DNA of 64,000 bases from G963677325 sp963810555 (GTDB taxonomy: Bacteria; Bacteroidota; Bacteroidia; Bacteroidales; Prolixibacteraceae): the NCBI GenBank assembly GCA_963810555.1, contig CAWENX010000021.1, forward strand, positions 229,575 through 293,574, read 5' to 3'. The notes below the pieces were generated by a model, which made no database searches, was not told where the DNA came from, and worked only from the letters and a program-made list of their open reading frames with translations. Shown piece after piece: positions 1 to 8,867 of this stretch. Position numbers and translations under genes: made by a program. Numbering within the stretch: position 1 is the first letter of the stretch; each line of letters starts with the position of its first letter.

Positions 1-1
1 T

Positions 2-607
2 CATCAGGTTGATAAGGCCGTTGAACTGGCTCATCATTGTATGGATAAGGGGTATGAGACAACCATAAACATGATGGCAGTTTCCAAAGTTAATGAACCT
101 GATCTGGAAGAGGCGCTTTCAACAATTGCGAAATCCAGAGTCCCGATTTTTTATCTTGTCGATAGTTTTGGAAGTATGTATTCTGAATCCATTAACATGC
201 TTTTAAAAAAATACCAGTCTTTTCTTCCGGATAAAATGATTGGAATTCATGCACATAATAACATGCAATTAGCCATGTCCAATACGATTACGGGACTGAT
301 GGGAGGAGCTGCCTATCTCGATGCTACTCTTTTGGGTATGGGCAGAGGCGCAGGTAATTGTCCGATAGAGATTCTGATTGCTTTTTTGAAAAATCCAAAA
401 TACCGTTTGTTACCTTTGCTGCAAGCCATCCAGACTCACATTCTTCCATGGAATAAGAAGATTGACTGGGGCTATCATATTCCCTATCTGATCACAGGAG
501 CCTTGAATGAACACCCAAGAAGCGCTATGGCATGGATGGATTCAGAGCGTAAAGAAGATTATGTGGCATTTATGAAGGAAATGCACGACTATGAACTTTT
601 AGAATAA
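2..607 (+). CDS. HMGL-like aldolase domain protein, 5' truncated
   Basis: The frame is open from the left edge of the window, so the N-terminal part lies outside. The remaining C-terminal half of a TIM-barrel acyl/aldol lyase shows the family landmarks: DSFGSM, the metal-binding HAHNN loop, and GMGRGAGN near the barrel end. In the HMGL-like family these bind a divalent metal and act on 2-oxo acid or hydroxyacyl substrates; 4-hydroxy-2-oxovalerate aldolase is the closest named relative. The Bacteroidota proteins of this kind have no settled substrate, and I do not assign one. No partner gene remains in the window. The next gene starts 150 bp downstream and is unrelated. Confidence is high for the family and low for the reaction. 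Confidence 0.85.
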   Translation, partial: HQVDKAVELAHHCMDKGYETTINMMAVSKVNEPDLEEALSTIAKSRVPIFYLVDSFGSMYSESINMLLKKYQSFLPDKMIGIHAHNNMQLAMSNTITGLMGGAAYLDATLLGMGRGAGNCPIEILIAFLKNPKYRLLPLLQAIQTHILPWNKKIDWGYHIPYLITGALNEHPRSAMAWMDSERKEDYVAFMKEMHDYELLE

Positions 608-674
608 AGACTAAAGGCTCAATTGAATTTGTCAAAATGGTCGTTTAATAAGTTCAAATACCTGTATCCTCCTT

Positions 675-682
675 TATCTTTG
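675..682 (+). promoter_or_regulatory. Candidate Bacteroidota -7 box
   Basis: TATCTTTG matches the Bacteroidota -7 consensus TAnnTTTG and lies about 75 bp before the small lipoprotein gene. I see no TTTG at the ideal -33 spacing, so this is only a candidate. Confidence 0.35.
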
Positions 683-756
683 TACATGGATGTGCTGAAA
701 AAGCCTAATTCATAAACTTTTTCAGCTTAAAGTCTATGGTCTAAAGTCTTAATTGA

Positions 757-1170
757 ATGATCAGGTATTCTTTAAAATTATTAGCTTTATTTATTGTTAT
801 CCTTCTTTCTGTTTCGTGCAATCAGGAAAACCTCAATGCAGGAGATGGTTTTTTGAAGGGAAAAATAAAAATTGGCCCTCTTTGCCCTGTCGAATCTGTT
901 CCCCCAAATCCGGCATGTGAACCTACTGCTGAAACCTATAAAGCCTGGGCAACAGCTGTTTGGACATTGAACAGAAGATCAATTGTGGATACATTGAATC
1001 CCCAATTGGATGGTTTCTATAAAATTAATATTCCTGCTGGAAATTATGTCATTGACTTTGCTCAAAGGAATTTCAATTATCCGGGTCACAGCAATCTTCC
1101 GGCAATAGTTACAATAGCTGTTGGCGATACCACGAAATTTGATGTCAATATTGATACGGGGATTCGATAA
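757..1170 (+). CDS. Small secreted lipoprotein, carboxypeptidase-regulatory-like fold
   Basis: This 137-residue protein begins with a hydrophobic signal segment ending in LLSVSC (about residue 21), a lipobox typical of Bacteroidota lipoproteins. The mature part resembles a single beta-sandwich: it has a GFYKINIPAGNY stretch like the 'extensible' loop of carboxypeptidase-regulatory or CNA-B-like domains, and ends in regular beta strands. Two further cysteines (near residues 43 and 53) may form a disulfide. It stands alone between convergent or unrelated genes. No enzymatic motif is visible and the role is unknown; an anchored surface or periplasmic domain is an inference. Confidence 0.7.
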   Translation: MIRYSLKLLALFIVILLSVSCNQENLNAGDGFLKGKIKIGPLCPVESVPPNPACEPTAETYKAWATAVWTLNRRSIVDTLNPQLDGFYKINIPAGNYVIDFAQRNFNYPGHSNLPAIVTIAVGDTTKFDVNIDTGIR

Positions 1171-1258
1171 ATTCAGTCTCTAAATATAGGTGACAATTTT
1201 TTTATTGTATTTGAATATCAATAAGGGAATGTTTTTAATGTATGTAGTAAAACATAGC

Positions 1259-3019
1259 TTATTTGTCCATTTCGACCAACCTGGCAGATAGTCCCTCAAT
1301 CTCTTCTTTCATTTTGATCATTTTCATTTCTTTCTCTATACACATTCTTTTGAATTGTTCCAACTCTATGATTTTTTGCTGAAGCATTTCTTCCGTCTTT
1401 TTGTATCGTGTAATATCTTTATCCAGACCGCGGTATCCCAGCAGATTTCCCTCTTTATCCAAAATAGGTACTCCATTGGTAAGGATACAACACAATTCAC
1501 CATTCTTTTTGATATTCCAGTTCTCAAGGTCCTTTATGGGCTCTTTTTTTGCCATAATTTCAGAAAAGATGGCTGCTATTCTTTTTACCTCATCCGGCGG
1601 CATAAAATCGAAAGGTGTCTTTCCAATTATATCTTTTTCTGATTCACCGAAATAGTCAATTCCCGTCTGAGAAGTATAAGTATATACCCCATTTTGGTCA
1701 ACCTCCCAAACCCAGTCAGATTTATTGATTTCACTCAATCTTTCTTCATTCTTTCTCAGCGCTTCTTCTGCCTCTTTTCGTTCGGTTATATCATGGAAAA
1801 TTCCCTGAAAAACTCGTCTCTTATTAAGTGTTATGATATTTGAAAGGAATTCGACCGCCAATTCGGTCCCGTCTGATCTTAAAATACTAATTTCAATAGG
1901 TTGATTATTTAATGAATGTCTGGATTTTTTTGCCAGTTCCTGGAATCTGATCTTCACAAGTTCCCTGTCCCTTAAAGGATGAATCTCCGAATGATGCATG
2001 CCGATTATTTTCTCCCTGCTTCTTTTCAATAGTTTAGAAGCTGAATGATTTGCATCGATCACTGATCCGCTTATAATATCAACCAGCAAAATTGCATCCG
2101 GAGAATCTTCAAAGAGAGTCTTGTATCTCTCTTCTGTTTCTTTTAGTGCTTCATCTGCTAATACCCGATCGGTTATATCTAAATAAGATGCGAGTAAATG
2201 ATGAATGCTTCCGTCTTCATTTCGCTGACAGGCAACGGCGAGAGTGACATAAAGAATAGAACCGTCTTTACGGATAAATCGTTTATCCATCTGATATTTG
2301 TCAATCTTACCGTCGAGCGCTTGTTGGTATAGAACGAGGTTTTCCGGTAAATCACCCGGATGGGAAAGACTCATCCAGTTTATCCCGAGCAGTTCATTTT
2401 TGGTATACCCGAGCATTTGGCAAAACTTTTGATTCAGCTCAATCCATCCCTTTTCAGGAGAGGAGACGCTCATCCCTACAGTTCCGTTCTCAAAGTAACT
2501 TTGGAATTCTTTTTTACTCATCATTAATGAATATTCCATTCTTTTAAGAATCGTGATGTCGACCATTGAAACAAGGCAATTCCTGCCATCTTCTGAAGCG
2601 ATCCCTTCTAAATGTAAATAAACAGGTGTCGCCCTCTGATCGGAAAGTTTTAATTCACAGGTAACTTTGATGGAGGTTTGGAATATTCGTAAAATGAATT
2701 TATCAAAGGCAGGTCGGGAATCCGATGGAATATATTCCCTGAAGTCGGTATTTATTAATTGGGTACGGTCTTTATAAAGATAGCTAAGTGCGTACAGATT
2801 CAATTCAATAATAAAACCCTTTCGGTCTAAAGTAAGATATCCTGAAGGAGCATAGTCATACAGCATGGTATACTTCTCAAGAAGAAGCTCATTTCTTTTT
2901 TTTGTTTCTTCCAGCTCTTTATATTGTCTTTCGAGCTCATCCTGGTAGGACATTAGTTCATAAAGAGCTTTTCTTGGATCTATTTCACTAATAGGAACTC
3001 TTATTTTGGATGATCCCAT
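1259..3019 (-). CDS. Multi-PAS sensor protein lacking a kinase domain
   Basis: This 586-residue soluble protein has no membrane segment. Residues about 15-50 are a Glu/Lys-rich coiled coil. Four PAS-type domains follow, at about 50-165, 170-285, 290-415 and 425-545, several with the PAC-type endings 'V(S)MVDIT' and 'GIFHDITERK'. The chain closes in a second coiled coil at 545-586. No DHp His box, ATPase, GGDEF or EAL domain follows, and the stop is clean with about 90 bp of non-coding sequence beyond it. It is therefore a stand-alone sensory or scaffold protein, or a partner for a separate kinase. The neighbouring genes give no clue to the signal. Confidence 0.85.
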   Translation of the reverse strand: MGSSKIRVPISEIDPRKALYELMSYQDELERQYKELEETKKRNELLLEKYTMLYDYAPSGYLTLDRKGFIIELNLYALSYLYKDRTQLINTDFREYIPSDSRPAFDKFILRIFQTSIKVTCELKLSDQRATPVYLHLEGIASEDGRNCLVSMVDITILKRMEYSLMMSKKEFQSYFENGTVGMSVSSPEKGWIELNQKFCQMLGYTKNELLGINWMSLSHPGDLPENLVLYQQALDGKIDKYQMDKRFIRKDGSILYVTLAVACQRNEDGSIHHLLASYLDITDRVLADEALKETEERYKTLFEDSPDAILLVDIISGSVIDANHSASKLLKRSREKIIGMHHSEIHPLRDRELVKIRFQELAKKSRHSLNNQPIEISILRSDGTELAVEFLSNIITLNKRRVFQGIFHDITERKEAEEALRKNEERLSEINKSDWVWEVDQNGVYTYTSQTGIDYFGESEKDIIGKTPFDFMPPDEVKRIAAIFSEIMAKKEPIKDLENWNIKKNGELCCILTNGVPILDKEGNLLGYRGLDKDITRYKKTEEMLQQKIIELEQFKRMCIEKEMKMIKMKEEIEGLSARLVEMDK

Positions 3020-3349
3020 AATAATCAGTAATCAGTAATTAGTAATCAGTGAACAGTAAAGAGTAAATAATGAAAATTGAACATTGACTTATGCTATTGC
3101 CTTTTGCCTATTGCCTTTTGCCTATAGCTTATTACCTGTCCTTCTATAACTTTTTCAGGTAAAAGGTAAGAATATTTTTCGAGTATTCCAATAATGTGAA
3201 GTATGATCCCGAGAATTATTGGGTGAATTTCGATTGATCCGGAAAACCGGAGATCGGAAAAAGGATTGATGTATCTAATCCTCCATTCTCCGGTTTCCGT
3301 TAACCGCATCAGCCTGAAACCTCAATATATCAGTTCTCAGATTGTACAT
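3020..3349. repeat. Spacer with heptanucleotide word repeats
   Basis: This 330-bp gap holds no convincing gene. At 3023-3064 there are six consecutive 7-bp units of the form AATCAGT (AATCAGT, AATCAGT, AATTAGT, AATCAGT, GAACAGT, AAAGAGT). At about 3100-3127 a different 7-bp word, TTGCCTT/TTGCCTA, occurs four times. The rest is unremarkable. Similar words recur in other gaps of the window. Confidence 0.7.
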
Positions 3350-4579
3350 TCATTTCACCGACATCATTGCCAGCGATTCCTTGTCCTTTATAAAAATCTT
3401 ATTACCGGACAGGATAGGATAAGTATAAACTGGTGTATCAGATACCTTGATAACAGCCACTTCCGAATAGGCTTTTTCGTCGGGTTTGTAAATCACCAGG
3501 TTGGAAGTCTGTGGCAGAGCAATGAGCAATGAACCGGTATCGACTATTTCACCGAAATCGTTTAACATCTTTGAATCTACCCATGCAGTCGTTCCTGTTT
3601 TTGCATCCATGCAATATAAGGTCCGTTTATCCGAAAGCCCGTAAAGAAATCCGTTTTTTAGAACAGGTGTATTCCATTTTGTTCCCACCTCGGCATTTTT
3701 CCAGATTTCCTGGGCGGTAAATTCATTTCCTTGCTTTTGAATTTTAATGGCTTTCGTTCCTTCCCCCTGTCCAGTTAGAATCACCGTCTGACCATCGATA
3801 ACAGGACTGGCTGCATTATAAAACCGGCCCTGAGGCAGTGCAGGGAATTGCCATAATATTTTCCCGTTATCCGGATCAACACCAATAAGGTTTTTATTTG
3901 TTAAATCAACAATCTGCTTTTTGTTGTCAACAGACATAAGTGCCATTGATGAATAAGAAGGACCGTCACCTGCACTCTGCCATTTCTGTTTTCCTGTTGC
4001 CAGGTCAAAGGCAATAATTTCCCCGGAATCCTTACCGCCAAGATGAACAACGCACATATCCTTCACAATAATTGGAGACAATCCTATGAAAAACTGAGGC
4101 AATTCTTTAGTATAATCTTCATTTCTCCATAACACTTTGCCTGTGGAAGCATCAAGACAGGAAAGTACTCCGCCGACTCCCAGGGTAACAACTTTATTCT
4201 CAGCTACAGCCGGAGTGCTTCTTGGCCCGGGATGTGCATTGGCAGAGGGTCCCGTAACAGCTATTGCTGCATATTTGTCCTGCCAGATTTCTTTACCGGT
4301 TGAAGCATCAAGGCACATAGTCACTTCATCATTATCTACCCGTCCGAATGAATAGATTTTATCTCCTTCCATAACCGGAGAAGCATCCCCTAAACCTACC
4401 AGAACTTTCCATTTTGTATTCAGTTCAGCAGGCCATTGTTTCGGGGCATCAAAACCCGTTACTTTCCCGTCACGGTTGGCGCCGCGCCATTGACACCAAT
4501 CCTGTGAGAAAGCACTTGAAATTATGCTAAAAACAAGCATAACTGTCATAATGACAAACAATTGACTGGTTCTTTTCAT
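3350..4579 (-). CDS. Secreted PQQ-like beta-propeller protein
   Basis: This 409-residue protein has an N-terminal signal peptide ending around FSQD. It starts its mature part with DWCQWRGANRDG, the conserved opening of PQQ-like (Pfam PQQ_2/PQQ_3) propellers. Repeated blades carry the motif pattern L-D-A-S-T-G-K-x-x-W, for example near residues 89, 142, 193, 235 and 328. No quinoprotein dehydrogenase active-site Asp/Ca cluster or heme motif can be recognised, so enzyme activity is doubtful; many such proteins are binding scaffolds. A second family member lies at 11989-13287. Both are single genes rather than an operon. Confidence 0.85.
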   Translation of the reverse strand: MKRTSQLFVIMTVMLVFSIISSAFSQDWCQWRGANRDGKVTGFDAPKQWPAELNTKWKVLVGLGDASPVMEGDKIYSFGRVDNDEVTMCLDASTGKEIWQDKYAAIAVTGPSANAHPGPRSTPAVAENKVVTLGVGGVLSCLDASTGKVLWRNEDYTKELPQFFIGLSPIIVKDMCVVHLGGKDSGEIIAFDLATGKQKWQSAGDGPSYSSMALMSVDNKKQIVDLTNKNLIGVDPDNGKILWQFPALPQGRFYNAASPVIDGQTVILTGQGEGTKAIKIQKQGNEFTAQEIWKNAEVGTKWNTPVLKNGFLYGLSDKRTLYCMDAKTGTTAWVDSKMLNDFGEIVDTGSLLIALPQTSNLVIYKPDEKAYSEVAVIKVSDTPVYTYPILSGNKIFIKDKESLAMMSVK

Positions 4580-4919
4580 TTTGGTTACTTTTTTATTGAT
4601 TAAACGGTTTTAAATGACCATAACAGATAATTTTCATTTAAATCAAATTGAAAGACAGAATGCTGATTCAATACCTGGATGAATATTTGATTGTGGCTTA
4701 AATATACTAAAAAAGCAGATCATTATCCTTATTTGGTGAATAATATTTACTATTCCATTTATTCCGGGTTTGCAAAGGATTGATTATTTAGAAAATATCA
4801 AACTTTACCTGCCAATCAGGTTCCTGATTCAAAAACTCCTTGAAATCAAAAGGGAGGGCTTTTATCATTAACGAAAACCTGCTTAAAACTCAGATATTTC
4901 CTTATATCAGGTTCGGTCA

Positions 4920-5010
4920 TTATTCGTACATTATTCGTAGATTATTCATAGATCATTCGTATATTATACGAATAATGTACGAATAATGTACGAATAATGT
5001 ACGAATAAAC
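4920..5010. repeat. 91-bp ATTCGTA palindromic element, copy 1
   Basis: The left half is four 11-bp units around ATTCGTA(C/G)ATT, and the right half is four units of the complement (GTACGAATAAT), giving arms of about 44 bp that can fold into one long hairpin. A colinear copy of exactly the same length is at 35885-35975. This copy lies between the PQQ gene and fba. The rest of the 4580-5276 gap is A+T-rich without a gene, apart from the terminator at about 5114-5142. Confidence 0.85.
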
Positions 5011-5113
5011 ACCGGAGATAATATTGAGATTGCAAGCACGAATTCCAGGCAGGATCACATTGAAAATCTAATTCTGAAAGAATTAAAACAGGGATTTTTG
5101 GACCTGATAAAAG

Positions 5114-5142
5114 AAAAAAGGCCGCCTCAGGAGAGACAGCCT
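5114..5142 (-). terminator. Rho-independent terminator downstream of fba
   Basis: Read on the minus strand, AGGCTGTCTC pairs with GAGGCGGCCT across a four-base loop (10 bp, two G-U pairs) and is followed by a run of six T. It lies about 135 bp past the fba stop codon, a suitable place to end that transcript. Confidence 0.7.
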
Positions 5143-5276
5143 CTTAAATATTTATAATGAAAGAATTAAGTAATTAAAGAATTAAGGAATTAGTAATCAC
5201 TAATCAGTAATCAGTAATAGGCCTGATTCTTGGTTATTTGCATTTCATTCTTTCATTTTTTAATTCCTTAATTAAC

Positions 5277-6278
5277 CTATGCTGCTCCTCCTGAGCCCAA
5301 AACTTCAGTGATTTTATGCATATAAAGCAATTTGAGCGACTCACGGGCAGGACCCAAATATTTTCTTGGATCAAACTCGGCAGGTTTTTGTGTAAACACC
5401 TGGCGTACAGCAGCTGTCATTGCCAAACGGCCGTCAGAATCAATATTTATTTTGCAGACTGAAGAGGCAGCAGCCCTTCTGAGCTGAGGTTCAGGTATAC
5501 CTACCGCATCTTTCAGCGCTCCGCCGTTTGAATTGATGGTCATAACAAGATCGGCCGGAACAGATGAAGCTCCATGCAAAACAATCGGGAATCCCGGCAT
5601 ACGCTGTTCAATTTCTTCCAGAATGTCGAAACGCAAAGGTGGCGGGATCAGTATTCCGTTTTCGTCACGTGTACACTGTTCAGGTTTAAATTTGTTTGCC
5701 CCATGAGAGGTTCCGATTGAAATAGCCAATGAATCGACGCCTGTTTTTCCTGTAAAGTCAATTACATCATCAGGATTGGTATAGATTGATTTAGCTGCGA
5801 CAACGTCGTCTTCTATCCCTGACAGAATGCCCAGTTCTCCTTCAACGGTAACATCAAATTGATGGGCATAATCTACGACCTGCTTTGTAATCTCAATATT
5901 CTTTTCATAAGGATGATGCGAGCCGTCGATCATAACTGATGAGAATCCAAGGTCAATGCAGCTTTTGCAGGTTTCAAAACTGTCGCCGTGATCGAGATGC
6001 AAAACAATAGGTATGCCAACGCCATTGCTGATTTCCTTTGCATACTCGACAGCGCCTTCAGCCATATACCTTAGAAGCGTTTGATTGGCATATTCACGTG
6101 CGCCTTTTGATACCTGAAGTATTACGGGAGATTTGGTTTCAACACAGGCTTTAATAATAGCCTGCAATTGCTCCATATTGTTAAAATTGAAAGCGGGAAT
6201 TGCATATCCGCCTTTCATGGCCTTAGCAAAGATCTCTCTCGAATTGACCAATCCTAAACTCTTGTAACTGATTGCCAT
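5277..6278 (-). CDS. fba: Class II fructose-1,6-bisphosphate aldolase
   Basis: This 333-residue cytoplasmic enzyme catalyses the reversible condensation of DHAP and glyceraldehyde-3-phosphate in glycolysis and gluconeogenesis. It shows the class II signature: AIPAFNFNNMEQ near residue 26, the Zn site HLDHGDSFETC around 93-103, MIDGSHHPYEKN, and the late VLHGASSVP and KINIDSDGR phosphate/metal loops. Length and C-terminal helix match the class IIB form. It is monocistronic, with a -7 box upstream and a terminator downstream on the same strand. Nothing is missing; this is a clean housekeeping gene. Confidence 0.96.
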   Translation of the reverse strand: MAISYKSLGLVNSREIFAKAMKGGYAIPAFNFNNMEQLQAIIKACVETKSPVILQVSKGAREYANQTLLRYMAEGAVEYAKEISNGVGIPIVLHLDHGDSFETCKSCIDLGFSSVMIDGSHHPYEKNIEITKQVVDYAHQFDVTVEGELGILSGIEDDVVAAKSIYTNPDDVIDFTGKTGVDSLAISIGTSHGANKFKPEQCTRDENGILIPPPLRFDILEEIEQRMPGFPIVLHGASSVPADLVMTINSNGGALKDAVGIPEPQLRRAAASSVCKINIDSDGRLAMTAAVRQVFTQKPAEFDPRKYLGPARESLKLLYMHKITEVLGSGGAA

Positions 6279-6347
6279 TGAATTATGATTTATTTGATTA
6301 GTAAAATGATGACACTTAAATAGATGCTCAATAGTTTAATTTTTTCG

Positions 6348-6355
6348 CAAATATA
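6348..6355 (-). promoter_or_regulatory. Candidate -7 box for fba
   Basis: On the minus strand TATATTTG fits TAnnTTTG and would start transcription about 60 nt before the fba start codon. A good -33 TTTG is not evident. Confidence 0.45.
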
Positions 6356-6536
6356 TAAACCATTATCATCAATATCGAATGATTGGGTAAAAAATTCAAA
6401 AAGAGATTGGGCGACAGGCATTAGCGGAAAACTATGAGTTATGAGTTAGGGGCAAAGAGCTTAGACCGGAGACCGGAGAACGGAGACGGGAGACAGGAGA
6501 CCGGAGACGGGAAAAGTGTCTTGAGTCTGATTACTG

Positions 6537-6749
6537 AGGGTGTACGACAAAATTCCCTTTCTTTCCCTTATTCCCTTGGTAGAACATGTAAACAATACAC
6601 CGAAGTCCTTATTCCCTTATTTTAAATCTAAATTAAATGAGGGAATAAGGGAAAATCATGAGTCGATTTGAATTTTTCTACTAAGGGAATAAGGGGAAAT
6701 ACATATCAGTCCATATTTTTCGATTAAAAGGGAATTTTGTCGTATACCC
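6537..6749. mobile_element. MITE-like element with 20-bp terminal inverted repeats
   Basis: The ends at 6538-6557 and 6730-6749 are inverted copies with one mismatch in 20 (GGGTGTACGACAAAATTCCC against GGGTATACGACAAAATTCCC). The 7-bp word ATTACTG flanks both sides (6530-6536 and 6750-6756), as a target-site duplication would. Inside lie a second inverted pair containing CTTATTCCCTT (about 6563-6584 and 6676-6698) and a central hairpin (6607-6652). There is no coding sequence. To its left, 6467-6512 is a GGAGAC-type word repeat. The element ends about 30 bp before the putative promoter of the OmpA-like gene. Confidence 0.75.
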
Positions 6750-6778
6750 ATTACTGGTGTCCGAATCTCTTTTTCTGT

Positions 6779-6786
6779 TAATTTTG
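6779..6786 (+). promoter_or_regulatory. Candidate -7 box for the OmpA-like gene
   Basis: TAATTTTG fits TAnnTTTG and predicts a leader of about 20 nt before the ATG at 6813. The MITE-like element supplies sequence directly upstream, so it could influence this promoter. Confidence 0.4.
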
Positions 6787-6812
6787 ATACAAAATTTATA
6801 CCTTAACTAAGG

Positions 6813-8747
6813 ATGAAATCCTTTATTATTCTTTTGTCATTACTTCTATTCTTCTTTAACCTTTCCGCACAAAGGAAAGCTTCTAATCGTAAGAATACAG
6901 ATGCACTCTATGAGGAAGCCAGGATGAGTGCCCAAAAAGGAGAAAGTGATAAAGCAATGGAACTTCTTCAGAAGATTTTAAAACTGGATGGCTCTTATTA
7001 TATGGCTCATTTTGGATTGGCGGATATTTACCATGAATCGGGAAAGTCAGAATACGAAATCACAGAACTTCAGGATGGATTGAAACTTTCAGGTGATCAA
7101 TATCCCAACGGTTTTAAATTTCTGGCCCAGGCATTATATCAAAAAGGTGAGTACGAAAGCGCTCTTAAGAATATTGAGAAATACCGTTCATTGGAAAAAA
7201 ATCTGTCACAGGAAGATAAGAGACTGCTCGAATCATGCCGCTTTTCTGTCGATGCAGTTAAATCTCCGGTAAAGTTTCAGCCTGTCAATGCAGGAGAAAC
7301 AATTAATTCTGCTGAAGATGAATATTGGCCCTGCCTCAATGCCGAATCCGATGAATTGGTTTTCACCAGGTTGGTCAAATTGGATAAAGATGGTAAAAAG
7401 CTTCCATTGCCGCAGGAGGATTTATTCCTTTCAAAAAAAGATTCCGGAAAATGGCATGAGGCTGTGCCATTGGCTTTTCCTGTGAACACCGATGAAAATG
7501 AAGGCGCTCAGTGCATTTCAGCCGATGGAAGACTTCTTTTTTTTACAGCCTGCGGCAGACCGGATGGTCAGGGAAGCTGCGATATCTATATGTCTGTCTT
7601 AAAACAGGACAAATGGTCTGAACCGGTAAATCTTGGGCCTCCTGTTAACACAAATGCATGGGAATCGCAGCCTTCGGTTTCCGCTGATGGCAAGTTTCTC
7701 TATTTTACAAGTAATCGTAATGGCGGAAAAGGAAAGATGGATATCTGGAGAGCAGAGAAAATCGGAACGACCCCTGAAGGGTATCCTGTTTATGGGAAAG
7801 TCTTTAACATGGAAAACATCAATACTCCAGGGAATGAGATGTCCCCTTTTATCCATGCCGACGGTCAAACGCTTTATTTTGCTTCTGATTACTGGCCTGG
7901 TCTGGGTGGAAGGGATCTTTTTGTGGTTAAAAATGATAGTATCTCAATCCCCCGAAATTTGGGTTACCCGATCAACACATTGGATAACGAAGAAGGAATG
8001 ATCGTTGAGGTCACAGGAGAAAAGGCCTGGATCACTTCCAATCGCACGGGATTTGGCGGACGTGATCTTTTTTATTTTCAATTGCCTGAAAATGATCGGC
8101 CTCAACCTGTCTCATATGTGAAAGGGAAGGTGATAGATAACAAGACAAAAAAAATTCTTTGTCCTGAAATCACACTGAACGACTTAAATTCCGGTCAGGT
8201 TGTTCAGCATATTTATCCCGTTGAGAATGAGGGTGAATTTCTTCTGTGTCTTCCTTTGGGGAAAAATTATGGACTAAATATTGAGAAAGAAGGTTATCTC
8301 TTCTGTTCAAAGAATTTCGATCTTGAACAAAAATATTCACTCAGTGAACCTCTGAATCTAATTATTGGTCTGGATCCGATTGAACCGGGAATGAAAACGA
8401 TACTTAATAATATTTTCTTTGAAACGGATTCATTCAGTTTAAAACCTCAATCCATTCCTCAATTGAATCAAATCGTCTCCTTTTTAAATAAAAACCCTTC
8501 GCTGATCATAGAAATAGGGGGTCATACAGACAATACAGGATCAGAAGCCTATAACAACCTGCTTTCTGAAAAACGTGCAGCTTCAGTGGTGAGATATCTT
8601 TCAGAAAAGGGCATTTCTCCCGGGAGATTGGTAAGCAAGGGTTATGGCTTCTCTCAACCGGTAGCGGATAATTCGACTGAAGATGGCAGAACCCTTAACA
8701 GAAGAACGGAATTCAAAATATTGAAAATCAATAATCAGAAAGATTAA
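6813..8747 (+). CDS. OmpA-family envelope protein with TPR and PD40 repeats
   Basis: This 644-residue protein has a signal peptide (residues 1-19, ending NLSAQ). Residues about 28-140 form TPR-like helices. Residues about 150-430 hold WD40-like PD40 blades (repeated S-A-D-G-x-x-L-x-F, as in ISADGRLLFFTA and VSADGKFLYFTS). A short carboxypeptidase-regulatory-like module follows at about 440-520. The C-terminal OmpA domain (about 530-640) contains the peptidoglycan-binding signature, including GGHTDNTGSEAYN and the final RRTEFKI. The architecture matches Bacteroidota OmpA/PD40 proteins, some of which (PorE in the type IX secretion system) anchor complexes to peptidoglycan. No other type IX gene lies nearby, so that role is not claimed. 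Confidence 0.9.
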   Translation: MKSFIILLSLLLFFFNLSAQRKASNRKNTDALYEEARMSAQKGESDKAMELLQKILKLDGSYYMAHFGLADIYHESGKSEYEITELQDGLKLSGDQYPNGFKFLAQALYQKGEYESALKNIEKYRSLEKNLSQEDKRLLESCRFSVDAVKSPVKFQPVNAGETINSAEDEYWPCLNAESDELVFTRLVKLDKDGKKLPLPQEDLFLSKKDSGKWHEAVPLAFPVNTDENEGAQCISADGRLLFFTACGRPDGQGSCDIYMSVLKQDKWSEPVNLGPPVNTNAWESQPSVSADGKFLYFTSNRNGGKGKMDIWRAEKIGTTPEGYPVYGKVFNMENINTPGNEMSPFIHADGQTLYFASDYWPGLGGRDLFVVKNDSISIPRNLGYPINTLDNEEGMIVEVTGEKAWITSNRTGFGGRDLFYFQLPENDRPQPVSYVKGKVIDNKTKKILCPEITLNDLNSGQVVQHIYPVENEGEFLLCLPLGKNYGLNIEKEGYLFCSKNFDLEQKYSLSEPLNLIIGLDPIEPGMKTILNNIFFETDSFSLKPQSIPQLNQIVSFLNKNPSLIIEIGGHTDNTGSEAYNNLLSEKRAASVVRYLSEKGISPGRLVSKGYGFSQPVADNSTEDGRTLNRRTEFKILKINNQKD

Positions 8748-8867
8748 GAATATCTTTTACTGATAACTTATCCCTCAAAACCTCGACAACATATCCTGTC
8801 ACCACTAAATAATATCTCATTTTATCGATAATCAGCCGGAAATGATAAAAACATTTATTTTTGTTAT

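Noticed and set aside
3094..3309. 71-codon minus-strand frame between the PAS and PQQ genes
   Set aside because: Contains the TTGCCTT word repeat at its 3' end and no recognisable motif.
4920..5010. CRISPR-like array because of regular ATTCGTA units
   Set aside because: Units are 11 bp with no unique spacers and are arranged as an inverted repeat; no cas genes in the window.
6434..6625. Short + frame before the MITE-like element
   Set aside because: It is made of GGAGAC word repeats and the left end of the MITE; low complexity without homology signals.
6813..8747. Assigning the OmpA/PD40 protein as PorE of the type IX secretion system
   Set aside because: Architecture is compatible, but many Bacteroidota OmpA/PD40 paralogues exist and no por/gld/spr genes are adjacent.
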